Assembly: GCA_964564015.1 (NCBI GenBank)
Contig: CAZLZR010000012.1
Location: forward strand, 27,357 to 91,356
Source of the DNA: Acetivibrio sp964564015
GTDB lineage: Bacteria; Bacillota; Clostridia; Acetivibrionales; Acetivibrionaceae
Length of the DNA: 64,000 nt
Direction of reading: 5' to 3'
Part shown: positions 33,128-40,715 of the stretch, in pieces
Position numbering within the stretch: the first letter of the stretch is position 1
Layout: every line of letters begins with the position of its first letter
Made by a program: the position numbers and the translations under genes
Notes under the pieces: generated by a model
Seen by the model: only the letters and a program-made list of their open reading frames with translations
Database searches by the model: none
Told to the model about the DNA's origin: nothing

Positions 33128-35077
33128 CTATAAAGTTGATATCATACCAAGCAAATACTGTTTTATCAATCCAAAGTCAATAGAATTTACATTGCCGTCT
33201 CCATTAACATCTGCTCTGGAAAGGCCATCTCCTGTAATCGGTGTTGAACCCAGTAAGTGTAGTTTCAATAATGCAAAGTCTATCGAATTGACATTTCCAT
33301 CACCATTTATATCACCTTTTTTCCCAGTGGACCCACCTGTAAATGTAAACCAGTCTATATTTACAGCGCCTTTAAATATAAGATACAAATCATTTTCTCC
33401 TGTAACTTTGCTAATGTTGCAGGTTTGTTCCTGATATGCATTAAAACCACCGGTTGACTCCACCGGTAACGTACCAATAAGAGTACCGGTGGGACTATTT
33501 AATCGTAGTTCAATACTTGTAGCAGCATTAGTTGTAACAAAAGCCTTAAATGAAGTTGCCCCATCTCCAAAGTTAATCTTTTTATATACAAGATAGTCGC
33601 CACTACTAATATATCCAATACCGCTTCCGCCGTTAGCAGTGCCTACTTTTTGTATTGTCGAAGACTTAATATCGTTAAACTCTTCTACTTCTATGGTTGA
33701 AAAAGCACTTCTTTGATTCACGGGTACCGGTGTAGGTACCGGCGTTGATGTTGCAATTGCAGGTGTTGGTGTTGATGTTGGCACTGATGTTTGTACTGAT
33801 GTTGGTTGAACTCCTCCCAACTCACCAATAAAGGTTGTAACACTCTGTGCTGGTAACTGAGTTGAAAAGGAACCTCCTGATACGCTGACAGTTGATTGTG
33901 CTAGATTTTGACTTCCGGTAGTTGTGTATGCAGTGATACTTGATGGTGTCCCACCCTGTATGTTGAATTTCTGACTTACTGCAGAACTACCCTTATTTAT
34001 TGCAACAACAACCACTTTGCCATCACCATTATAGGCCGATACGTAGACGTTTGTATTCGGATTCTTTGTCGCATCAACCCTGTAATATCCAGGTCGCACG
34101 TATTTTGAGTACTGAGCCATCATGTATCCGCGCTTGCTTATATTGCCGTCTTCTTTCATTGGACCATATTGTCTGCGTATGTACCACCACACATATGCCT
34201 GAAAATTCCCCTCTACCATAGCATTGTGCATATTATATGCAACCTCTAACGCCTCAGGCCAACGGTCTGCAGAGTTACTGTCACTGTTTGGTACGTATAC
34301 CTCCGTCATCCAGAGTTCTTTTCCCGCTCCTTTTTGTTCGAAAAGGGGATAACTCATATTGCTGATGCTTGTACCATAAAAGTGAGCACCGAGAATATCC
34401 ATATTTTCAAGTGCTGTAGTATCATTTAAAATAGGGTCTGACATATTCTTGAGATATTGAAAGGACTCAGGTGCCATTACTTTACAACCTGTTATTGATC
34501 CGGCATAATTTTTCATAAAGTTAAGCATTTCCTGTGGTGTCCACCATGTCCAATCGTGCGCATAATCAGGCTCATTTTGAATAGAGATGGCATAAAGATT
34601 CACGCCATTGTCCTTCATGTATTTAACGAAATCGTTAAGATACTGGGCATACGCAGCATACTTATCGTATCTAAGCCGTTTTTGATTTGCAACACCATTA
34701 CGAGTAAAGGTCTCAATCATCTCACTTGGAGGGTTCCATGGCGAAGCAAAAACTATTGCTCCTTTTTCAATGGCTTTTTTTGCAGTTGCTAATTCTTTCG
34801 ACCAATTATTTCTATTTTCATCCACATGGATTCTTAAAACAGAGAAACCTAACTGCCCTGGTCCATTGCCAAAAGCTGTTTCTCTTTGAGCTTCTGTTAA
34901 ATCCCCAGCCCAAGTCGGATGGTTTATTCCACCAAATCCTTTAATCAATTGTTTTTGTGATGACAAGTTTACCGTTACATCACTTGCCGCCTCTACCGGT
35001 ATTTTGTAACTAAATAACTGTGTTAAAACAACCGACAAGGCAACACCCATCAATAATATTTTTTTAAACTTTTTCAA
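33128..35077 (-). CDS. Cellulosomal GH30 glucuronoxylanase with CBM6 and dockerin
   Basis: A 649-residue secreted xylanase starting at TTG (GGAGGAG six bases upstream). A signal peptide ends near residue 31. The GH30 barrel and side beta-domain cover about 32-420: acid/base Glu169 in SIQNEPDY, nucleophile Glu259 in LWMTEVY. The WWYIRRQYGPM segment (297-307) is typical of subfamily 8, whose Arg contacts the glucuronic acid branch. A Thr/Pro linker, a CBM6 (about 457-580) and a type I dockerin with two NSIDF repeats follow. Predicted to cut methylglucuronoxylan next to a glucuronate side chain. Its layout parallels the esterase gene downstream, and the pair probably acts together on substituted xylan. 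Confidence 0.94.
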   Translation of the reverse strand: MKKFKKILLMGVALSVVLTQLFSYKIPVEAASDVTVNLSSQKQLIKGFGGINHPTWAGDLTEAQRETAFGNGPGQLGFSVLRIHVDENRNNWSKELATAKKAIEKGAIVFASPWNPPSEMIETFTRNGVANQKRLRYDKYAAYAQYLNDFVKYMKDNGVNLYAISIQNEPDYAHDWTWWTPQEMLNFMKNYAGSITGCKVMAPESFQYLKNMSDPILNDTTALENMDILGAHFYGTSISNMSYPLFEQKGAGKELWMTEVYVPNSDSNSADRWPEALEVAYNMHNAMVEGNFQAYVWWYIRRQYGPMKEDGNISKRGYMMAQYSKYVRPGYYRVDATKNPNTNVYVSAYNGDGKVVVVAINKGSSAVSQKFNIQGGTPSSITAYTTTGSQNLAQSTVSVSGGSFSTQLPAQSVTTFIGELGGVQPTSVQTSVPTSTPTPAIATSTPVPTPVPVNQRSAFSTIEVEEFNDIKSSTIQKVGTANGGSGIGYISSGDYLVYKKINFGDGATSFKAFVTTNAATSIELRLNSPTGTLIGTLPVESTGGFNAYQEQTCNISKVTGENDLYLIFKGAVNIDWFTFTGGSTGKKGDINGDGNVNSIDFALLKLHLLGSTPITGDGLSRADVNGDGNVNSIDFGLIKQYLLGMISTL

Positions 35078-35569
35078 CCTTATCTCCTCCCACTTTTAGA
35101 CATTATAATTAATGTTTATTGGATTTTAGTTTTTTATTCCTTTCGTATAATAATTCGCATTACATACTTTTTTAGAGTTGGGTATTTGATTAAAAATAGA
35201 AGTATTATAGACCTTACTTGAAGATTAGCAGCAAAATATTAGACAATGCTATTGTTTACTTTGAATATTATAAATAGATTTTTGTAGATTTCCAACATAA
35301 AAAAATTCGTATATAAAATAATTGTACCATAAAGAGAACAGTAAAAACAATCAATTCCAATAGAACTGTTTCATATAATAAATGTGGAGAAAACATACAC
35401 CTCAATAGAATTTTGAGATTCAAGCAAGCCATGGAATTTGCCCTTTTGCTTATGAGCCAAACATTAATGTCAAACTCATTATGTAGTATTCCAAAGAATA
35501 TATTTCACTATTTTAGCAGTTAGTATATAATATTCTTAAAAGTTCAAAAATAGCGGAGAGGTGTGCCAA
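35078..35569. other. Divergent intergenic region
   Basis: About 490 very AT-rich bases between the divergent GH30 and membrane-protein genes. TATAAT at 35526-35531 sits about 40 bases before the plus-strand start, but no convincing minus-35 was found. Promoters for both genes are expected here; no gene, repeat or structured element is supported. Confidence 0.4.
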
Positions 35570-36325
35570 ATGATAAGACAAATCCTTGAAAGAGAATTAA
35601 GCATTAGTGAAATTCTTTCAAATTCCTGGAATATCTATTCAAAGCAGTTTAAGTCTATAACAATTATTACTCTTATGATTTATGTTCCAATTAATATCAT
35701 ACTATATTTAATTGGTGATAATATAGTTGATATTGAAAGTCTAAAAAACTATAATAATGTTATAAAATTATTGGAAAACCTGTTTGGTATTATTGCAACA
35801 ATGGGAATAGCAGTTGTTGTTGAAAAGACAATATTGTCTGAAAATGATATCGAAGCAAGTTGGGGCGAGGCGATAAGCACTGCTTTTTCGAGATGGGGAA
35901 GTTGTATAGGTACTAACATTTTAGGTGGATTAATAATCCTTGGGCTATCCATGCTCCTAATTATTCCGGGCTTAATTTGGGCCTTATACTATGCATTTTC
36001 TGTACAGGTTGTAGTCTTGAAAAATATAGGAGGTAAAGAGGCTTTAGACTATAGTAAATCCCTTGTAAAAGGTCAATGGTGGAAAACATTTGGTACTCTT
36101 TTTGTATTAGGCATAATAGGTATTTTAATTGGTATTGTAATTGGCATTGCAATTGAATTTTTTTCACCTTACCTGCCCGATTCAACCAGCATTATCACTG
36201 ACACTGCACTCGATATATTTGGGGCATTTTTTACTGTAGCTTTTACAGTATACTTCATAAATATTGATTTTGTAAGAGGAAATAACACTATTTCAGAAAA
36301 TGACAACACATATATTGATTTTTAA
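35570..36325 (+). CDS. Membrane protein, GPDPase-membrane-domain/DUF975-like
   Basis: A 251-residue membrane protein with six hydrophobic helices. The N-terminal segment (RELSISEILSNSWNIYSKQF) and the central IIPGLIWALYYAFSVQVVVL, followed by GKEALDYSKSLVKGQWWKTF, are typical of the glycerophosphodiesterase membrane domain/DUF975-like group of Firmicute membrane proteins. The ATG at 35570 follows GGAGAGGTG, which overlaps the in-frame GTG at 35561. There is no enzymatic domain. Function unknown; monocistronic, with a terminator-like hairpin at 36364. Confidence 0.65.
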   Translation: MIRQILERELSISEILSNSWNIYSKQFKSITIITLMIYVPINIILYLIGDNIVDIESLKNYNNVIKLLENLFGIIATMGIAVVVEKTILSENDIEASWGEAISTAFSRWGSCIGTNILGGLIILGLSMLLIIPGLIWALYYAFSVQVVVLKNIGGKEALDYSKSLVKGQWWKTFGTLFVLGIIGILIGIVIGIAIEFFSPYLPDSTSIITDTALDIFGAFFTVAFTVYFINIDFVRGNNTISENDNTYIDF

Positions 36326-36363
36326 ACCGGATTGCATGATTTCTAATTTTTCTTTAGCGCCGA

Positions 36364-36412
36364 AACAATTTAGGGATATTTTGTAGACATCACAAAATAT
36401 CCCTAAATTGTT
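36364..36412. terminator. Long perfect hairpin between converging genes
   Basis: A 21-bp perfect inverted repeat around a seven-base loop; the arms contain AACAATTTAGGGATATTTTG and its complement. It lies between the plus-strand membrane-protein gene and the minus-strand radical SAM unit and could stop transcription from both sides. Confidence 0.65.
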
Positions 36413-36427
36413 CATTGACTATTGGCT

Positions 36428-37417
36428 CTAAGCCATCGATTGTTCAAGAATCATTCTGGCAGCACTAACAGCAAACTCAAGAATCTTCATACAGTCATTC
36501 CCTTTTGTATGGTATCCTGATGTATTTGTTGTACGTTGGCGAATAACAATTACGTCTGCATTACTGTCCTTCTGAAATTTTAAAATAACATTTTCAGGAG
36601 CACGCAATTTTCTATAATATTTCTCCAATCCAAAATCCTTTCCAGCTGCTATTACGCAATAAAAATACGGATAACTTGAACCCTGCACCGAATTTATATT
36701 GATCTGCGCCTGAATACCATAAAAATCATCCGGCATGTTATCAAAAGTAATAGTAAATCTACTATCTGTCGGAATACATTTTCCAACTTTGCTTCTTGCA
36801 AGCATTAGTGCAGGTTTAAAATTCTCTCCCTCTCCCTTTATAGTTCGAAAAAATTCTTCCAACTTAATTATGATGTCTACTTTAATAATTAATTTGCCCT
36901 GCTCAAATGTTTTCCTAATTCCCATAAACCACAATGGCAATAAAAGAACCACTGCATCTGTCATAAAAATTTTCCCCACTGCGTAAATACCTGATATGCC
37001 TCCAAAAATTACAGATACAAATATTAGACCGATTAGTGTTATAAGAAATAAAGCCATACCTTTTCCGCTGTTAGCATTAAACGAATCGTCTCTCCACTTT
37101 TTCACTTCTTTGTCAAGTTCTTTTATCCTGCAAATCTGCTCAAGTTCAACTTGTGTCCAGTTACTGTCAATATCAAACGTTTTAAGCTTTATTCCGCTGT
37201 CAAAACCACGGGCCAGATTCAAAACAGTAGCTAAAGCCAAAAAAATTACTCCTGGCCAGACTGTCATCATTAAAATCTGAAGTGAGAAACCTACTGCTAT
37301 AAGCAGTAAATATAGCATCATCCTTTTGGGATAAGAAAGATTTTTTAATACATAAAACCTGACACTGTCCTGTTTTTCCGGCGGCGGAAAACCCGGTATA
37401 CCCATCCGGTTATTCAT
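36428..37417 (-). CDS. Unknown membrane protein, third gene of the radical SAM unit
   Basis: A 329-residue protein not matched to any family I know. A Pro-rich N-terminus (MGIPGFPPPEKQDS) precedes two membrane helices (about 35-75), a charged segment (QICRIKELDKEVKKWRDD), two more helices (about 120-170) and a soluble C-terminal domain of about 140 residues with alternating strands and the ending SAARMILEQSMA. GGGAGG precedes the ATG at 37417, which overlaps the radical SAM stop as ATGA, so translation is coupled. The strict operon linkage suggests a role in handling, exporting or anchoring the modified repeat protein; this is inference. Confidence 0.65.
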   Translation of the reverse strand: MNNRMGIPGFPPPEKQDSVRFYVLKNLSYPKRMMLYLLLIAVGFSLQILMMTVWPGVIFLALATVLNLARGFDSGIKLKTFDIDSNWTQVELEQICRIKELDKEVKKWRDDSFNANSGKGMALFLITLIGLIFVSVIFGGISGIYAVGKIFMTDAVVLLLPLWFMGIRKTFEQGKLIIKVDIIIKLEEFFRTIKGEGENFKPALMLARSKVGKCIPTDSRFTITFDNMPDDFYGIQAQININSVQGSSYPYFYCVIAAGKDFGLEKYYRKLRAPENVILKFQKDSNADVIVIRQRTTNTSGYHTKGNDCMKILEFAVSAARMILEQSMA

Positions 37418-38745
37418 ATTATATTCCTCCCTTTTGATAGCCCCATTGATTCCCATGCAGCATGAAGTTCTTCACAACCATGCACTTTAAAGTAAAGCGG
37501 ACAAGCTCCCTGACATGCGGCAAAATGCCTGCATTCCTTACACTCCGATGGTGCAGCTTCCTTACCTCGAATCCACTCACACCGTTTATTAGACCATATT
37601 GCTTTAAACCCTTCTTTTAAAATGTTGCCAACAGGTTCCGGCCAGCTCGAACATGGTAGTATATTTCCTTTCGGATCAATAGAAAGCAAGCCCTCGCAAC
37701 CACTGCAGCCTCTGTTCCCAAAACCTGCTGCCATAGGATTGAACAGACATATGGGAGTAGGAGAGTACCACATGTATTTAACTCCTGCTTTTGAAGCTAC
37801 TGTCTGAATATTTTTCACTATTTCACCGATCTCACTGTAAGTTACCGTCAGTTCATCATCCCCGCCTCTTCCGGCAGGTATGACCATGTTGGATGAAAAT
37901 CGCTCTGCACCTATATTTTTGCAAAAATCAGGATATTGGGTCAGATTGTCTTTATTCATCTTGCAAATGGTAAAATGAGGATGAACAGTTATTCCAGCCT
38001 CCTTGAGTGCCTTAAATCCCGCTACTGAAGCAGCATGCGAGCCGGGAATCCCTGTAATTGCATCGTGCTCTGAGGCATCGGCAGATTCAATACTTACCTG
38101 TGCCGATGAAAGACCAGCACGGGCAAGTTCTTTTGCTTTGGCCGGAGTGATAAGCGTACCATTGGTTATAAGATTGACTCTCATCTTGTTTGTTTTTGAA
38201 GCATATTTTATAAGTTTGGGAAGATCTTTAAATGTAAGCGGCTCTCCCCCTGTAAAAGATACACTCGGAACTTCTGCTTCGTATCGTATAATATCAAGAA
38301 CTTTTTTAAAGCCTTCCGTATCAAGCTGTTCCTGGTTTTTATTCTCAGTGCAACCGGCATAACAAAACCGGCACTTAATGTTGCATGCATACGTAAGTGC
38401 TACTTCCGATAATACCGGAAGTTTGATATAGCCAAGGCTGAATTCTATCCTTTGTATAGCCGGTGTCGTGTAGTTTCCACATACTTCGTTATTCCACATA
38501 CGCACAAAATCTGTAAAAAAACGCTCTAACTGTACCTCTGTTTCAGGTGAATCAGACCTTGCATCGATAAAGTCCTGAACCGAACCACCATCTAGAATGT
38601 GCGCAACTACACGGGCTCCAGTGGCATTTAGCTTAAAGGCCTCATTTGGCATCCGTATCAGAACGTTATCACTAATCCTCATAAACACATACGGTTTTAT
38701 TCTATTCAAAAATTCATCCACCCATGCCAACTTGTGTTTTCTCAC
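37414..38745 (-). CDS. Radical SAM/SPASM enzyme with N-terminal PqqD-like domain
   Basis: A 443-residue maturase-like enzyme. Residues 1-95 resemble a PqqD/RRE peptide-binding domain (VFMRISDNVLIRMPNEAFKL; GARVVAHILDGGSVQDFI). The radical SAM core starts at LTYACNIKCRFCYAGC with the cluster cysteines C121, C125 and C128 and the GGEPL motif. A C-terminal SPASM domain (GCSGCEGLL...CSSWPE, then CKECRHFAACQGACPLYF) should hold two auxiliary 4Fe-4S clusters. This layout is that of PqqE-like and sactipeptide/ranthipeptide maturases. GTG at 38745 follows GGAGGT by five bases and overlaps the stop of the repeat-tailed gene (GTGA), pointing to that protein as substrate. Confidence 0.9.
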   Translation of the reverse strand: MRKHKLAWVDEFLNRIKPYVFMRISDNVLIRMPNEAFKLNATGARVVAHILDGGSVQDFIDARSDSPETEVQLERFFTDFVRMWNNEVCGNYTTPAIQRIEFSLGYIKLPVLSEVALTYACNIKCRFCYAGCTENKNQEQLDTEGFKKVLDIIRYEAEVPSVSFTGGEPLTFKDLPKLIKYASKTNKMRVNLITNGTLITPAKAKELARAGLSSAQVSIESADASEHDAITGIPGSHAASVAGFKALKEAGITVHPHFTICKMNKDNLTQYPDFCKNIGAERFSSNMVIPAGRGGDDELTVTYSEIGEIVKNIQTVASKAGVKYMWYSPTPICLFNPMAAGFGNRGCSGCEGLLSIDPKGNILPCSSWPEPVGNILKEGFKAIWSNKRCEWIRGKEAAPSECKECRHFAACQGACPLYFKVHGCEELHAAWESMGLSKGRNII

Positions 38746-40472
38746 CTTGCACCTCCGCTTACACATGCCGAGTGACAGGCTGAATGACAAGCATCATGAC
38801 ATGCTGAGTGACATGCTGAATGGCAAGCATCGTGACATGCGGAATGGCAAGCATCATGACATGCCGAGTGACAAGCAAACTTATCTGATTCTGAATCCAG
38901 GATCGAACCAAATGTTTTGTTGTCAGGAGCAGCTGGCATAGATTCTTCATATCTGTTGTAACTATTACTATATTGGTCATCCGTTATACCGCTATAATAG
39001 AAATACCAGTAAGGCCAGTAATTCAAATGCCCCTCTTCATATCTATCCTTATATCGGTCTTTATAAACTCCGTCTTTATTTTCATGATTCGAGTTTTGTT
39101 CTTTTAGGGTTTCTGAGAATTTATCCTCATAATACTTTCTGGTTGCTTTAATATCACAATCCCAGGTCTTTTTCTGAACATTATCCACAAGTTTTTGCAA
39201 TATGAGCTCAATCTCTTTTCCGCTGAATTCACCGTCTTCCGATGCATCATACATCAAACGCTCATAATTGCTTAATTCATCTAATGATTTATTATGGTCA
39301 ATACGACGCACCTTTAGCGGATCTTGTGAAACCTCTTCAAGGTAGCCCTGTGCCACAAGCTTGGACAAAATTGCAGAAAGTATGGTCTTGTAAGGTGTTC
39401 CGACAAAAAGAGCAACCTCTATTGGATCTAGATCTTCTGCAACCGTACCATCTTTTCTAAAAGACGCTATCTCCATCTTAGGTGGTTCCCAATCCGTCCT
39501 TGCCCAATTAACCTTATCCAAAGTGGACTGAGCTTTTACCATGGAAAAATGTTTTTTTCTTGATGCGACCAACATAACTAAAAACAGCACCCCTAAGGCG
39601 GTTATCAAAACTTTTTTTCCTGATGAATTACTGTCCTGTTCATAATTTCTGTCCCATTCATTATATCCAGTGTCTTCCTCAGATGAATCATAATCCTCAT
39701 CGTATTCTTTCCCTTTATCTATGCTACCGGTGTCGGGCATTTGGTTAAAAATATTGTCTGCAATATATTGTTGAATTTCAAATTTAAATCTTGCCTCAGG
39801 ATTATTTTTGTGAAGTAATACCTGAACTCTTGAAGAATTCTCAATTGTTACTACTCTGTAGTCAATCAGATATCTCTCATTCATCCACTTCTCTGTAGCG
39901 AAATGGTTGTCAACCAAGAATTGTTCTATTTCTTCCCTTGTGCCGGATTCCTGAGGAAAAGACAAAGGATAATTTATCGAAACAGTATAATGATCCATTG
40001 GTTCATCCCACTGTACAGGTGCCCAATTGAATACCGTCAACTCTACTCCATCATTTGAAGTTGTTCTGTCAAGATATCCTGCAGCTGCCATGTCAGCAAC
40101 AAATCGAAATTTATATGTTAGGTATTTACCTCCTAATCTCTGTTCATTCGAATTAATTACATCGTATTTTCCACCGCCAAGATTTACCATATCAATTCCG
40201 TGGGATTCATTATCATCCGTTATAACCCAAGAATTATCATTGTCAAAAACGGGATCTAGCCTGTCAAACCCTTCCAGAGTAAAGGCCAGCATAGTTTTAC
40301 CTGGCACTAAATTATACCGCACAGTATATGAAACAATTGCCTTACCGTCAGGTAACAATACAACATCGGTTTCCACAAAACCAAGATTTGCAATGGATGA
40401 TGCATTAATATTAACAGCGGATAAAAACAGAACAAATAAAGTCAGAAAGCAAGATAAAATTTTTTTATTCAT
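38742..40472 (-). CDS. DUF2207-type membrane protein with Ala-Cys-His-X repeat tail
   Basis: A 576-residue protein. Signal peptide 1-25; an extracellular immunoglobulin-like domain of the DUF2207 type (26-240); an acidic linker rich in Asp/Glu/Tyr (246-285); one membrane helix (287-304) followed by RKKH, which predicts a cytoplasmic C-terminus; a helical, winged-helix-like segment (311-435); a Tyr/Asp-rich spacer (460-510); and a tail at 533-570. In the tail Ala-Cys-His-(Ser or Asp) is repeated nine times and ends in Ala-Cys: ten Cys, nine His. The tail would lie on the side of the membrane where the coupled radical SAM enzyme acts. The tail is the probable modification site; metal binding is an alternative. 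Confidence 0.85.
   Translation of the reverse strand: MNKKILSCFLTLFVLFLSAVNINASSIANLGFVETDVVLLPDGKAIVSYTVRYNLVPGKTMLAFTLEGFDRLDPVFDNDNSWVITDDNESHGIDMVNLGGGKYDVINSNEQRLGGKYLTYKFRFVADMAAAGYLDRTTSNDGVELTVFNWAPVQWDEPMDHYTVSINYPLSFPQESGTREEIEQFLVDNHFATEKWMNERYLIDYRVVTIENSSRVQVLLHKNNPEARFKFEIQQYIADNIFNQMPDTGSIDKGKEYDEDYDSSEEDTGYNEWDRNYEQDSNSSGKKVLITALGVLFLVMLVASRKKHFSMVKAQSTLDKVNWARTDWEPPKMEIASFRKDGTVAEDLDPIEVALFVGTPYKTILSAILSKLVAQGYLEEVSQDPLKVRRIDHNKSLDELSNYERLMYDASEDGEFSGKEIELILQKLVDNVQKKTWDCDIKATRKYYEDKFSETLKEQNSNHENKDGVYKDRYKDRYEEGHLNYWPYWYFYYSGITDDQYSNSYNRYEESMPAAPDNKTFGSILDSESDKFACHSACHDACHSACHDACHSACHSACHDACHSACHSACVSGGAR
38763..38876 (-). repeat. 12-bp tandem repeat encoding the Ala-Cys-His-X tail
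   Basis: Just over nine imperfect 12-base units in frame with the DUF2207-type gene. Every Cys codon is TGT, and His alternates CAT/CAC. The fourth codon encodes Ser six times and Asp three times. Variation between units is mostly synonymous or Ser/Asp, so the peptide pattern seems to be maintained rather than freshly amplified. Confidence 0.9.
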
Positions 40473-40596
40473 ATAGTCACCTTTTATTTATCGCATGGAA
40501 AAGCATGCGTATTTTTTACTTCTTTTCCTAACCACTCTATCTATAAGTATAAAATTTAATAAAATTAATGTCAACAAACTGCTAAAATCAGAAAGG

Positions 40597-40627
40597 ACAC
40601 ACCGATTAACTCAATGTGTCCTTTTTA
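40597..40627. terminator. Terminator between the serpin and repeat-tail genes
   Basis: Stem AAAGGACACA/TGTGTCCTTT with a 13-base loop. On the plus strand TTTATTTT follows; on the minus strand, the direction of the serpin gene, TTTCTGATTTT follows. A second small hairpin (ATGGATAG/CTATCCAT) lies at about 40696-40714, right after the serpin stop. Confidence 0.65.
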
Positions 40628-40715
40628 TTTTAGAATTTACGAAGCAAGTGTCTTAAGCTCGATCAGGGCATAAGCCTCCGGATTTTTATCAATATGGATA
40701 GATATCCTATCCATA

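Noticed and set aside
38763..38876. Short-period repeat considered as a CRISPR or minisatellite array
   Set aside because: The unit is 12 bases without spacers, in frame with a gene, and encodes a conserved peptide pattern.
38597..38941. Plus-strand reading across the 12-bp repeats
   Set aside because: Shadow of the repeat array and of the radical SAM gene's 5' end; it arises because the 12-base period keeps all frames open.
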